Source: Bubalus kerabau
Taxonomy: Eukaryota; Chordata; Mammalia; Artiodactyla; Bovidae
Direction: 5' to 3'
NCBI RefSeq assembly: GCF_029407905.1
Contig: NC_073645.1
Span: forward strand, 47,493,501-47,557,500
Length of the DNA: 64,000 nt
The position numbers and the translations under genes are program-made. This document shows, piece by piece, positions 23,601 to 38,600 of this stretch. The notes beneath the pieces are model-generated. The model saw only the letters and a program-made list of their open reading frames with translations. It was not told the origin of the DNA and made no database searches. Every line of letters begins with the position of its first letter. Position 1 is the first letter of the stretch.

Positions 23601-26600
23601 TTTTGTTGTTTCTTATGCCCTTATTCTGCTGGAAGGAAAGAAGAGCATGCCTAGACTTGAGTCTGGAGAAAATGATGAATGGGCAGTAAAGTTGATATAA
23701 ACTCCTTTTAGGGTTGCTTGCAACATGATGATGAAGAAGAATCAAAATAAGAAACACTACGGGACAGTTCGAACCCTGCTTCTGAATTGTGTTAAATTGC
23801 TGGACAAAAGCAGACATCCTCAAGTAAGATTAATATACGCCCTTTAAAAAAATTCTGGCGTTCTGATAGAGAATGGCTGCCCAGACATTAACGCCACCTA
23901 ATGCATAGTCTGTAACTGCCTCATCTGGTTTGCTAACCAGTTACCACATGTTGTGCCTAATCTGAACTGAGATGTGCTTTAAATGGAAAACACACACTGA
24001 ATTTTGAAGAGTCTGTGTGTGTGCACATGTGTACACGTTACATATTGAAATATTTTGTGTTTATTGAATCAAATATATTAAAATTGATTTCTCCAGATTT
24101 TGTTCTATAAATTTAGAACTCACATAATTTTAACAAAGTAGTGCCATTTTTCCTTTGTATTTTCGGTTGTTAGAAAGTGGAAAACTATTTTATAGTCTGT
24201 CTTGAAAGACCCATTTACATGAATAAGGTCCACATTCTGTGGACACATTCTCTTAAAAAACTTCAGTCTTGCACCCCATGGTTTTACATCACCGTTATTA
24301 CAAACCTCAGTGGTCTGAACTTGATAATTGTATGTCTCAGTGTAAGGCCAGTTGTTGTATCCTGTTTAAATCAGAAAAGATACGTAGTATTATGATTTAT
24401 GATTTTTTTTTAAAGAGTCAAGTTAATTTTAATTGTAGCCATCTTCAATTGGGAGATAGGAGACCAAACCAAGAGAAACTAGTTTCAAAGAAAAGTGGCA
24501 GAACACTTTTTGGCTTAAATATCTAATTGCAGATTAAGGTGGTGGTTAGTAAGTTAGAAAATAGTGTTAAGGCTATTGCATGTCTGTGATAAAGAATTAC
24601 TTAAATAATAGAGCAGAATAATGCTGATACATAAATGCTGATTTTAAGGGAAACCAGAAATTTCTGGACTTTTTGCTCATTGAGCTCATGGAGGTTTTTC
24701 CCCTAGAACTGTAAATTGTATGGTAAATTCCAGTTTCTTGGTTGATACAGAGTGATGGCTTGCTAATATTTTAGTTGTGACACTTTACATATGAAAACTT
24801 GTCTCCAGTGAAACACAGTTGCAATTTTTTCTTAAGAGAGAAGGCTGGGAATAGTTTCAGGAAATAAACATGTCAACGCATGAGGATTTTACAGTACATT
24901 GAGAGCATTGGTACTTAGAATCAGGAATGTTTCTGTGTGTATGCCTGTCTGCAGATCTCCTCAGGTTTGTTAGTACAGTAGTAAAGTTCATTTCGTTTTA
25001 AAATGCTCAATTTTGGTGAGTCACTAATATATTTTTTTCTTTTTGCAAGATTATTGCTTCAGCCAATTACATGCTTTCAGAACTTTTTCAATTGGATGAA
25101 CCTAAAAAAGAAGAAAGTTCAGACTCTCCATTAAATGAGAATTCTGATGAAAGTTACAGTGAAGAGGAGGAGGAGATGCCAGACAGCGATGAAAACGGGT
25201 CCTACAGCACTAGCTCTGACCCATCAGACGATAACAAAGCAGTAGCTATAATTAAGTCTGTTGGAGAGCTGTCCGTTCCAGAAAAATACAAATCCATTCA
25301 TCAAATCAGGGTAAGCATGTTGACATTTGCATTAAAATTTCATCAATGGAACTAATTGAGTACAGTTAGCCTCTCAAAAGATGGCGTTACTTCAACTAAT
25401 CCTTCATGATATAGGGTCTAATAATCATTAGCTCTATGAAATCTGAAAATCAGTTTTATAATTGTCCCAGGGTCACTGACCCACATGTAAACTGACGGTG
25501 GGCAGATGTGTGAATGACACATCAGTATGTTAATTTTCATGTGGGAGATTTTTCTTTGCAGTGACCAATGTGCAGCCCCCTCTCCTCATCAGGGTGCCCC
25601 TTCCCAGTTGCTGTGCTGCTGGGAGACGGCATCTGTGGCTTGGTGAACATAGAATCAGAGCACATGGGCGGCTTGTTGATCCATGTGTGGAGAAACCTGG
25701 CACCTTGTCCCTGTGCCATAGGATGGTGCCTTTCAGTGACTGTGGGCATGTCAGCTGGGTTGGGCATGTCCCTGACTGGTCACGGCCCAGTGGACCCTAA
25801 CAGCTTCCTGCCCGTTAGGTTTCTGTTGGTGTTGATCGCGTTGACTGTCATACCATCCATTTTTTCTAGACAGTGTTTCATTTTTCCAAATTATTACTAC
25901 TTTCCAGTCGTATTTATAGATAATCTCTTACTTTAAGCTCTGATGTTAACTTTCAGATGGAAATTTTATATTCAAATAGGTTTTTAGAGGATCTCTCTGT
26001 CATTCCAAAACATTGCCTGTCCTTCTGACCTCTTCTTCGTTTCTCCTCTCGTTTACCTTAGCCCCACTGCCTTCTTCTCTGTCTGTCATGTTCAGAGTCA
26101 TGCCCACCTAAGGGCCTGTGCATCTGTTGTTGCGTGTGCTCAGAACTTACCCTTTCCCCAGACCTTTTTGTGGCTGGCTTTTTCTAAGTTGATTGAAATG
26201 TCACCTCCTCTAGGAGACCTTCCCTGACTGCTCTAGATAAAACATGCTCTGTTTTTTTCTCCTTCATGGGGCTGGTAATCTGTACCTGAAATTCCCGTGT
26301 GTCTGTGTCCCATCACTGAAATATAGGCTCCCTGGAGGTATGGGCTCCCTGGAAATATAGGCTCTCCTGTATCTCCATGGCTACATCCCATAAAGTGCAC
26401 GTGTGCTCAGTCGCTCAGTCATGTCTGACTCTTTGCAACCCCATGGACTGTGACCCCTTTGTCCATGGGATTTTTCAGGCAAGAATATTGGAGTGGGTTG
26501 CTATTTCCTCCTCCAGAGGATCTTCCTGACCCAGGGATCAAACCTGCATCTCCTGCATTGGCAGGCGGATTCACCACCATTGTATCACCTAGGAAGGCCA

Positions 26601-29600
26601 CAACACATAATTGGTGTTCAGTAAATATTTGACTAAATCACCACAGGAAAAAGTCATTAACTCTCCATCTAAATTTTAGTGCACTTGGCAGCTTGAGCAA
26701 CTCCCAGTACAGTAAAAAAAAAATGTTTCTTACTGTAAACAAAATCATTGGTTGTAAAAGGTACCTTATTTGGGAAACTGCTTCGTCAACAGAATGCAGT
26801 TACATTTGGTGAGTGGTGTGTTTACAGATTTTTTTTTTAGCAGAGTACTTTGTATCAGTATCAAAAGCATTCAGAAACAGCATTCATATAAACATGTCTT
26901 TTGTGTTAGCTCTGCCGTATCTCAGTACTTTCTGGAGTACAGACAGTGTGGCTCCAGGGCCCTGGACTCAGCACTCGCTCGCTGCGGGCTTGAACACAGC
27001 ACCTAACATCTGTGTTTACTTCTCTGTATAATGAGAGCGGTAATTCCGGCCTGTAAGATTCACCAAGTGGAATGCCTCACAGAACTACTTACGCATCGTA
27101 TCACTCAGTAGGCAGAGGTTATTAACTGGCTCTGCTCCTAATTAAGTGTATACATTATACATGAGACCGCGGGCAGTGCTGGTTAACATTGCTAAACTGC
27201 TGATATTGTGAACTGTGTGTTAGCAAGTACTAGTGCTCGCTGGGGGTGAGCTGACCTATCGGATTAGGTGTAGATTTATTTAAAACATTTCTTGCTTGCT
27301 TTTTTGGTTGTAATAGAATTATTTTTTTAATTTTAAGTACTTAAAGCAACATATACTGGAAGATCTTTTTAAACAAGATTTTTGTTGATGCTTATATCCA
27401 TTTACTCTGCAATTAAAACAAGATTAGTGTGTAATTGAAACAGTTCATTAACCTTGAAACGGATACCTCACTAAGCTGAATACACAGAAAAGTTCAAAAT
27501 TTATTGATTTGCAGAATTTTAGTAATTCCTGGGAGATGGAATTTGTTGTATTGGCAGCATGTTAATAATTTTTAATGTTTGTTTCTGAAGCCCAGTTGTG
27601 CGTTTCCGGTTTGTCATGACACAGAAGAGCGCTGTAGGCTTGTGCTGAGCTATGTTCTGGAGGTAAGTTTCAGTTGAGACTTCACTGTTTGAGTAAAGCT
27701 TTTACTTGATACGCAAATGGCACTTGTCTGCTGCTGCTGAGTCACTTCAGTCGTGTCCGACTCCGTGTGACCCCATAGACGGCAGCCCACCAGGCTCCGC
27801 CGTCCCTGGATTTTCCAGGCAGGAACACTGGAGTGGGTTGCCATTGCCTTCTCACTTGTTTATTGGTGTCTACATGTTAATCTTCCTTTTAAATAAATTT
27901 TTATTGGGAGTATAGGTGCTGTATAACGTTGTGCTAGTTTCTGCTGTACAGCCAAGTGAGTCAGCTGAATGTGATTCTGAGTGATATTCTACTGTGATAT
28001 TTTTCCCCCTTAAAGCATGAATTGAAAATTAGTATTTCCTAACTTTCAGGCCAAATGTAGTTTCTAAAGTCTGTTTTCAAAATATAAATTCTCCTAAGTG
28101 TATCTGGTTGTCCAGATACTGCATTATATTTCATTTCCAGTTGATGTTCAGTGACATGTAAACATTTCTCCTTTTTTTAAAGGGTTTAAAGTCTGTGGAC
28201 AGCAGCATCAAAAAAGAAAGTGACCTCCCTGCCGCTGACCCCAACACCCCAATCCCTTTAAAATATGAGGATGAATCCACAAGAGGGGGTCCTGAGGGTC
28301 TAGAGAAGCAGATGGCCTTGTTTTTGGACAAAAGTAAGTTGAATTGAAGTGCAAATAAGGCCATTTCAATGGAATAATGTACTGGACCTTTATCAGTAGC
28401 AGATTTGGGTCAATTAAGGCCTTCATTGAAAGGAATTCAGATAAAGGATACATATGAAAGGAAAGTAGGGGAAGATATCGTTTCATTCAAAGTGTAAAAT
28501 AAAGCAGGGTGATTTCGATCCTAGGTAGATATTTCTAACAAGAACGTAAGGAACCTGCCTCCTCCTGTGAGGAACTCATGCCCTCAGCCCTCAGGCTTCT
28601 CCTGAGAAAGCCCTGCTTCAGTAGGAACAGTCGAGGGCTCAAACACAAGGACTTAGGAGCCAAACCGCACAGCTTCAGGTCTCAGCTTCACTGGGGCAGG
28701 TCATTTGACTTTGCTGAGCCTTGTTTTCTCTCCCAAAGTAGAGACAAAAGCAGTGCCTCCTTTAAAGGGGTGCTGTATGGATTAAGTGAGTTAGTGCAGG
28801 TAACATGTTCAGAGCGGTGTGTGTGACGACCAGTGCTACCAGGGCAGTGGCAGCCTGTTCCCCTCACAGCACTGGAATAAGCTGCACGTGTACTTACAAA
28901 GCGTTGCTCTGTTCAAGGACGTCACTTCATGAGGAACATGTGGGCTTCAAAGTAAAAGTGCTGAGTTTCTCATTTTAGTCTATGTTGTATTTCTTTTCCC
29001 AATCCTATCCCCCCTCCCGTTTTTAAAACCAATTTCCAGCTAATTTTGAAAGTATTTTGAAAGCCCGTATGTTTAAAATAGTACCAAGAGCTTTCTGAAA
29101 GGTTTTCTCTTAATGAGCATAAGTGGGGCGTGGCAGGACTCACTTCCCCAGCATTTTGTTGTGCCTCCTGTGTGCAGGTCTGAGCTTGTACACACCAGCA
29201 TTGAGACTCCTGTCTCTGCTTTTTTCACACTGTTGTCTTTTCTGAAATGCCTTTTCTGTCTGTTCCTTCTTCCCCCTCTCAATTGTTGAATATCCTGCTC
29301 TTGTTTAAGGCCTCTGTGTTCACCACCTTTGTCTGAGTCACAGTTCCTTGGTTCCCTCACCACTTTGTCCTGTAAGCACTTCCTGAAGCCTGCCTTAGTC
29401 ATCCTCAGCTGTGCTTAATGGTTTTATACACACACACAAATACACTTGTGAGTAAAACCTCATCTTTGGTTCTCTGACAATGCCTCACACATCGAAAATG
29501 CATACAGTAGCAGAGGAAAAAGAAATACAGGCATGAATAAAACCATAAAAGAGCCTTAAATACTTTTCATTTGTATTTTGAAAGACTCAAACATTAGAGC

Positions 29601-32600
29601 TGATCAAAAAATGAGAAATCTTGAACCTGGGAGATGCTGAGCATGACATAATAAGTGGTGAGGAACCATTTTAACGTTTAGAACAGGAGTTCTACTGTGA
29701 TTAAAGCTGTGCTTTAGGAAGGTGACGGAGAAGGCAATGGCACTCCACTTCAGTACCCTTGCCTGGAAAATCCCATGGATGGAGGAGCCTGGTGGGCTGC
29801 AGTCCATGGGGTCGCTAAGAGTCAGACACGACTGAGCGACTTCACTTTCACTTTTCACCTTCATGCATTGGAGAAGGAAATGGCAACCCACTCCAGTGTT
29901 CTTGCCTGGAGAATCCCAGGGACGGGGGAGCCTGGTGGGCTGCTATCTATGGGGTCGCACAGAGTCGGACACGACTGAAGCAACTTAGCAGCAGCAGCAG
30001 CAGGAAGGTGAACTTTGGGGCAGGTTGACCCATAGGCTAGAGAAAGGAAGTAGATGTCAGTCATGAACCCAGTGATGTCAGTGACCCCCAGAGAGAGTGA
30101 CAGAGTTGACAGCTGCGTGGAAGCGGGGCTCTGGAGACCTCAAGAGTATTGAGACACTGCTGTTCTATTAATACTTCGCTGCATTTAAGTAGCATAGTAT
30201 TTACCAGTTTTGTTGTAGCTGTTAATTGTACCGAAGCCTGGTGTGTTTATATCAAGAAACGATTTTTTTTTTTGTACAGTGAGACTTACATTCAAATAAA
30301 ATGTGCGTCTTTTCCCCCTCATGTCGTAGTGGGCTCCCTTCAGAAGGGTAATTATTCCAGTCAATCTGGAATGATCCCTGGTTCTTGGCAACATAAAATG
30401 AAGCTCCAGCTGATTCTCAAGTCATCAAAGGCCTATTACGTCTTGTCTGATGCTGCCATGAGTCTTCAGAAATACGGAAGAGCATTACGATACATTAAAT
30501 TAGCTTTGCAGAGCCATGGTAAGTCACTGCAGATGAATATATTTAATAGCTTTGGAAGGAGAGATCAGAGAAGGCATCTGAATCACAGTGAAATTTTACT
30601 CAGTGAAATTTTCATGTAAAAAATTTTTTTTCACCTTGTATGTTTCCTAGTATTTTCCACTCTGGTTTAACAGCCCTTCATTTTGAAATACATGAAGGAT
30701 CTTCGTAAGTTTTACTGTGTCCTTTCATTTTTAACGTGCTGTGTGTTTTCTCCTTCCTGCTCTTTCCACATAGATACTTACTGCTGCCTCTGCACCAATA
30801 TGCTTTCTGAAGTGCTGCTGTTTCTTTCTCAGTATTTGACGCTCTGTGGTGATATCCAGCTAATGCTGGCCCAGAACTCGAGCAACAGGGCGGCACACCT
30901 TGAGGAGTTCAATTACCAAACAAAGGAGGACCAGGAGATCCTGCACAGCCTCCACAGGGAGTCCAGCTGCCAGGGTATGCGAGGGAGAGGGCCTGCACTG
31001 TGGCTCAGAGAAGTGCCAGAAATGTCAGGGTATCATCGTTTCTTAATGTTAACATTGAACACAATCCTGTGTATTTGTATCTAAAATGGTTTTGAAGTAT
31101 TTTGTAATTACTAATTATACAACTGGAACTAACTAAAAATAATCTCTGGAGACGATCATATTAACCATTTTACACTGTCTTTCTGTAATAACCCTTTCGT
31201 CAACTGACCAACCCATGATTTTCTTTTGAAAAGGAATTAGCAATGTGTAAAAATGAATGTTTTACCTTCCGAATGGTTCCTGGGGGCTAAGATACAGAGG
31301 TCATTATTTTTTGAACTTGGTTCACGGCTATGTTTTTGGAGTCGTCAGATTTTAAGCCTGGGAGATGGGAGAATTTAGTCCACAGCAGCAGTATTCCTCC
31401 TCTTAGCTCTATCCAGTAGATATAAGCACCTGCGATTAGGGCAGTAAATGAGACGTAAGGTGCTTTTGTAATGTATCATGAAATTGTTTATTATGCTCTT
31501 GAGTTGTTTATATCACTTGATACCCACATCCCAAAGTTTTGGACTGTTAACATCTAGAGAGTACACAGAGGGAGGAAATGTATAATTTTCCTTGGGGGTT
31601 TCTGGCCCTCTTTCTTCCCTTCCTCTCTGTCCGAATTTCTCAGAGGACCGTTTTATTTTAATAGATGTGGTGAGAAAATCCGTAGTTTGTTTTTGCAGCT
31701 CCCATCATGTTAGTTTCACTTAAGGTACCTCTTTGTAAGAGTGACGTGCTCCCTGAAAGTTAGCCACAGGGGTACTGCCCTTTTTTCTCTTGAGTTTTTG
31801 GGCCCAGCCCCTGAGTTTACTCCAGTCTCCACTAGATGGCAGGTTTAAGTCTTTAGAGCTTATCAGTTAAGCTTCTTCTGCGACTTAAACTTGCTATTAA
31901 CATAATAGGGCTTCCCTCCTGGCTAAATCGGTAAAGAATCTGCTTGCAGTGCAGGAGGCCCAGGTTCGATCCCTGGGGTGAGAAGATCCTCTGGAGAAGG
32001 AAATGTACATAACTAGCCTCTGGTAGCAGTCAGAAATTTATTTCAAGAACGGATTTCAGTAATTAAAAAGAAAAATGGTTTACTTCGTATCAGTGGACAA
32101 CTTTAGGTCTTTACCAATAAGCGGTACATCCGGTAAAATCTGGGTCTTGTTTGATATTTTTAGGCAGGAAAGTACTTCTCTTAATCAGATGTTAATGGTT
32201 CAATAAAATGCAGTTGTTTAAATAAATTCAGAGACCTTTACTTCTGAAATTTAAAAGTTTAGTGGTATTAATTGAATTTTAATATGTTTATACTATATTG
32301 CATCTATTTGTTCTTTTGTCTTAAAAGTATTAGATTACTTAGATGCTAAGGAAGAAGGGTTCGTATGACCTGTGGTAATGTTTCCTCTTTTTCTTTTAAG
32401 GATTTGCATGGGCCACTGATTTGTCTACAGACTTAGAAAGTCAACTTTCAGTTAGTTGTAAATGTTATGAGGCTGCTAATGAAATCTTGCAGTTTAGTGA
32501 CTTAAAAAGTCAAAATCCAGAACACTATGTACAAGTACTGAAGAGAATGGGTAACATTAGAAATGAAATCGGTGTCTTTTACATGAATCAGGCTGCTGCG

Positions 32601-35600
32601 TTACAGAGTGAGAGACTAGGTGAGTATCTTTCTGGAGTCCTCTCTTTATCACCTATTCTGTTAGTAAATCATGCTGATTTTTACATAGTTAAGCCAAGAA
32701 CTGTGGCATTTCTTTTACTGTCATAAAGGGATGCACTGTTTATCTTTTATTATTAAATCCTGAAGAAATAAAAGTAGGAAGAGACATTGTTTTCCCTTGG
32801 GAGTTATCATTTCAGTGTCCTCTGTCCTCCACCAGATCTGTTCAGAAGTGAGTTGGACAGTCAGCCATGTGGTAGGCTTTATGCTGGATATAAAATCAGC
32901 TAAGACTTAGTTTTCCGAGTTGGGAAGCCAGATATGAATACAGATCTCTGAAAAATGCTGTAAGTACCAGTGCAGTACAGTAGAGGAGTGAGGAAAGAAG
33001 ATGTTTCTTCGAGTTGCATGTTTTTGGAAGGCTTGTGGGAAGAAGGTATAGTTTGGGCAGAATGCACGTGACATGTAGGGCATCAGCAGGCAGACGTGGG
33101 AAAGGTGGGATGTCCTGACCAGAGTAGGCAGGAGGAAAGAGCCAGAGATACCGTGTCAGTGGGTGTTGGGAGTAGCAACGAGTGGTCTTCGGTGATTCAG
33201 GCAGAGGGTGTTGGATTCCTCTGGACCCATGTTGAGTGTGAGAGGCTAGTGGACATGTGAGTGAATGGTCTGGTTTAGTAGTCAGAAATGTGTGGGTTAG
33301 CAAGAGCTCTTTGGGTTAACGAGACTTAGGCTGGGAACCATTCACATCGGGGTGATAGTTGAATCCATGGGAATGGGTGAGATTGTAGAGGCTGTACACA
33401 CAGCATGAGAAACAAAAAGGGCTGAGGGAGAGAACTGGGGACCGTGCATGAGCTGAATAAGTAAGTTACTGTATGCCTGTGCCCTGTGAGTGGTGCTTGG
33501 CGCCAGGGTACAAGAGGTCATTGCTAGTGGGAGGATCTGAGCTTTTTTCTTATTGTTATTTATACATATATAGTATATTTTTTTAAATTGAGATATAAGA
33601 ACATGTGCTTTTAAGGTGCCTCTGGAGGAGGAAGTCAGTAAAGGCATATGAAAAGTGGTAATCAGAAAGGAGAATTCGAGAAGATGCAGATTGTGCCTCT
33701 TAAAATTCAAGGGACCATGTCTCTAGAATCTTTATAAAATGGTGCTTTGCTCAGATGTTCTTATTTGCTTGCTTTAATACCAGCTTATTAATAGAGAAGA
33801 GGATTCAGAATATTGTTTTAGCCTGCTTGGCTGCCATAACAAAATAGCACAGACTAACCTACTGTATAGCATAGGGATATAGTAGGGAACTCTGCTCAGT
33901 GTTATGAGGCAGCCTGGGTGGAAGGGGAATTTGGGGGAGAATGGAGACATGTGTACGTATGGCTGAGTCCCTTTGCTGTCCACCTAAAACTATCACAGCA
34001 TTGTTAATCAGCTGTACTCCAATACAAGATAAAGAGTAAAAAAAAAAATTTCAATGGACTAGATGGTTTCACAAAGAAGTTGATGTCTCACAGTCTGGAG
34101 CTAAAAGTCCAAGGCTGGATTTCTCTGAGACTTCTCCCGTTGGCTTGCAGGTGGCACCCTTCTTGCTGTTTTCTCACCTGGCCTTCTGTCTGTGCACATG
34201 GCTGGCATCTGTGTCTTTTATGAGGACAGTCATTTTGGATCAGAGTCCCACGTTATGGACCTCCCGGGTGGCTGGGTGCTAAAGAACCCACCTGCCAATG
34301 CAGGAGACATGAGTTCAGTCCCTGGGATGGGAAGATTCCCTGGAGTATGAAATGGCAATCCACTCTAGTATTCTTGCCTGAGAAATCCCATGGACAGAGC
34401 AGCCTGGCGGTCTGCAGTCCACGGGGCCACAAAGAGGAGGGCACAACTTAGAAACCGAACAGCAGCAACAGATGGCCTTAAAGGAATTGCGTTTGTGTTT
34501 AGGACCTCAGCATAAGTCTGGGGGTGGGGAACACAGGTGTGAAGAGAATGTAACAGGTGTGAAGAGAATGTAACAACAGCTGTGATGAGAATATAACAGG
34601 TGTGAAGAGAATATAACAGCTGTGATGACATATAGGTGTGAAGAGAATATAACAGGTGTGATGAGAACATAACAGGTGTGATGAGAACATAGGTGTGAAG
34701 AGAATACAACAGCTGTGATGAGAACAGTGCGCTGCAGCTGACCCAGGCGGCTGGTGCTACCCTGGACACCCTGTCTCTGCCGCGCTCCTCTCATCGAGAC
34801 ACACTGGTGGGCTTACGCTGATACCTGCTTACGCAATTGTTTTCTTTCTTTTTTTGGCAAAGTGAGCAAAACTGTGTCCACTGCAGAGCAACAGTTGTGG
34901 AAAAAAAGCTTTTCTTGTTTTGAAAAGGGAATTCACAACTTTGAGTCAATCGACGATGCCACAAATGCGGCCCTTTTATTATGTAACACGGGACGACTCA
35001 TGCGGATTTGTGCACAGGCGCACTGTGGCGCAGGTGATGAATTTAAACGTGAATTTTCACCGGAAGAAGGCTTGTATTACAATAAGGTAACACACTTGCA
35101 TATTGGGCTTCATCTGTTCACACTTGTCATTTACACTTTGCTGTAGTTCCACTAAAAGGTTATAAAACTAAAATAGTTAACTGTGGTGATTGCACAGGAT
35201 GAGACATCAGCAACTGGCCTAATACTAAGGATTCAGTAGTGAAGACGACAGGTTGAATTGATAGGGAAAACACAATCGTTCAGTAAATTGCATTGGTGTA
35301 ATCAGATTAAAGCCACCCCAGTCTGCGTGGTGCAGTGGTAAAGAATCTGCCTGCCAGTGAGGAGGCACAGGAGATAGGGGTCCGATCCCTAGGTTGGGAA
35401 GATCCCCTGGAGAAGGAAAAGGCAACCCACTCCAGTATCCTTGCCTGGAGACTCCCATGGACAGAGAAACCTGGTTGACTACAGTCCATGGGGTCTCAAA
35501 GAGTTGGACACGACTTAGGGACTGAACAACAACTACCACCAGAGTAAATGTCAAATGGATGAAAGATCGACATGGAGAAGTGAAACTGTAGAAATCTCAA

Positions 35601-38600
35601 AGGAAAACACAGGTAGATATTTAATCTGATGAGATGGCACTTTCCCTTCATAACACTACGAGCAAAAATCGCAAAACAAAAATCCATCCAAAGATGGATG
35701 TTCAGATGCATAAAAATTGTTTTTTAAATGCACAACAGAAAGCATAGTTGCAGAGTGGTCCAAATCTAGGGAAAATAAAGCACACGACAGCTCAGAGGTT
35801 AATAAACCCTTAAGATAAAAAGAACAACTAAGAATCATTGAAAATAAGCTGCCCCAGTAGCAGAAAGAACAAATAACCTTGAGCAAAAAAACTGGTTCAT
35901 ATGTAAGAACAATTTCAAAGTTTTATGAAATTTTTAAACTGAGTTTCTTTTATCAAATTGTAAAATTTTTTGGCAAATGGTGATATCTAGTATTGGAGGA
36001 GGTAAAAGAACTCAAGAACACGCATTTAGTCAAGAACTTTCAATCTGTTTAAATTATATTTAGTGAGTAATGTTCATTGCATATTGAGCTTTAAAACAAA
36101 GTGATCTTATTTTTCTTAAGTTTATATATTCATAGAAAAAGTGGATAAGTACACACCAGAAATGTAGAAATTATTGGTGGGTGATGGAATTCAGTGAGAT
36201 TTTGTTTGGCTGAATACAATGACCGTGCATTTCAGCATTGTGACAGAGGTGGGGAGGATTGCTGCTTTATACATTCAAACCCAGCAAATTGTTCTATCTG
36301 TAGACTTGTCAAAAAATATTTTATCTAGTTTGCTAGTTATATAAGCTATAATTTTCATTTAGAAAGGAGAAAAAAAAATGAAGGAAGAAATGCATCCTCA
36401 TGGTTCACACGAGTCGTAAAACAGCTTGGCTGATGACAGACTCAAGAGGAAAGGTGGGCGGCGTGCAGTCCACTTGAAATCACTTCCGTCATTGAAAAGC
36501 ATCATTGATGTACTTTTTTCCCTTTCTTCAGACACTGTCCCATAAATTCTGTCAAGTGAAGTTGCTGTTGGGGTGACTGTGAGGCATGTTTTAGTTTAAG
36601 TCATGTACTTGAGCTGAGTCACAGCGGCCCTCTTTGCTCCCTCACAGGCTGTTGATTACTACCTGAAAGCTCTGAGGTCCTTGGGAACACGGGACATACA
36701 CCCAGCCGTCTGGGACTCGGTGAATTGGGAACTGTCCACTACTTATTTTACGATGGCAACTCTACAGCAAGATTATGCTCCATTATCTAGAAAAGCTCAA
36801 GAGCAGGTGATAATATTTGCTGGATTATGTAGAAGTATTAACCTTATATATTCCTTTGTTTAACAGATACATAGCATCTGTTACAGTCTTTTCCTTGACG
36901 AGCAGTATTTGTTTTTAAAATTCTTACATAAGATTATGAGATGGTCATTATTTTCCCTTTCCCTTAAAAAAAAAAATACACAGATTGAAAAAGAAGTCAG
37001 CGAGGCGATGATGAAGTCGCTGAAATACTGCGACGTGGACTCTGTGTCTGCCCGACAGCCCCTCTGTCAGTACCGAGCTGCAACCATCCATCACAGGCTG
37101 GCGTCCATGTACCACAGCTGCCTGCGGAACCAGGTATTGCCATTCCGATTCCAGTCCAGTTAGAAGTGCTGCTTTTCTTACATTTCTGTATAGATTTTAA
37201 ATGCCATCTGTTCTTGTAGCCATTTCAGAAAAGCTTGGAGGGTAGGTATTTCCCCTCCCCCCATGTTGCATATTTTTTCCATTACAATTGATTAGGCCTT
37301 AGTTTGCAAAATTAGATATTTGACTGAGTGTATTATTTTAGCCTCTTTTTTTTTTCATGTAGTTACTCTTTATAGAAATGGTTCTATGCCAATTTTAAAG
37401 TATCCATCACCCAGTTTTAAAAAATTTTACTGTGACACAGAGCATGCATATCAAAGGACACAGGGGATACATGTGAAGCATTTGTACAGTTTAAGGAATA
37501 ACAAAGGAAAGCCCTGCATACCTCACCTTGCAGTTAAGGAGCGGAAGGGTCCTTCAGGTGCACTCTGTGTGTCCCTCCCCCTGCTGAGTCTCTCAGTACC
37601 CATCCAGATTAACTCCTGTCCCAGATTTTCTATTATGTCCCTACCGTTTCTGTGTTTTATCACTTAAGCAGTATGTTTATATTTTATCTGGTTTTGAACT
37701 TTATAGAACAAACCATACTGTATATATTCTTCTGTGACTTACTGCTGTTTAGTTAATATCACATTTTGGAGATTCTTCCAGGTGGATGCATAACTGTTCA
37801 TTTACTTAGCTTCAGTTCAGTTCAGTCGCTCAGTCATGTCCGACTCTTTGCGACCCCATGAATCGCAGCACGCCAGGCCTCCCTGTCCATCACAAACTCC
37901 CGGAGTTCACTCAAACTCATGTCCATCGAGTCGGTGATGCCATCCAGCCATCTCATCCTCTGTTGTCCCCTCTTCCTTCTGCCCCTAATCCCTCCCAGCG
38001 TCAGAGTCTTTTCCAGTTAGTCAACTCTTCGCATGAGGTGGCCCAAGTATTGGAGTTTCAACTTTAGCATCAGTCCTTCCAAAGAAATCCCAGGGCTGAT
38101 CTCCTTTAGAATGGACAGGTTGGATCTCCTTGCAGTCCAAGGGACTCTCAGGAGTCTTCTTCAACACCACAGTTCAAAAGCATCAATTCTTCGGCACTCA
38201 GCTTTCTTCACAGTCCAACTCTCACATCCATACATGACCACTGGAAAAACCATAGCCTTGACTAGACGGACCTTTGTTGGCAAAGTAATGTCTCTGCTTT
38301 TCAATATGCTGTCTAGGTTGATCATAACTTTTCTTCCAAGGAGTAAGCGTCTTTTAATTTCATGGCTGCAGTCACTATCTGCAGTAATTTTGGAGCCCCC
38401 AAAAATAAAGTCTGACACTGTTTCCCCATCTATTTCCCATGAAGTGATGGGACCAGATGCCATGATCTTCATTTTCTGAATGTTGAGCTTTAAGCCAACT
38501 TTTTCACTCTTCTTTCACTTTCATCAAGAGGCTTTTTAGTTGCTCTTCACTTTTTGCCATAAGGGTGGTGTCATCTTTGATATTTCTCCTGGCAATCTTG

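Noticed and set aside
25568..25936. 122-codon frame in EDRF1 intron 13 with hydrophobic segments
   Set aside because: No matching splice sites into EDRF1, no human counterpart that I know of, and two overlapping frames are equally open.
34532..34727. Regular short repeats as a CRISPR array
   Set aside because: Units are contiguous with no unique spacers, and the genome is mammalian.
34507..34794. Repetitive Leu/His/Ser frames on the - strand
   Set aside because: They come from translating the 20-base minisatellite, not from a repeat protein.
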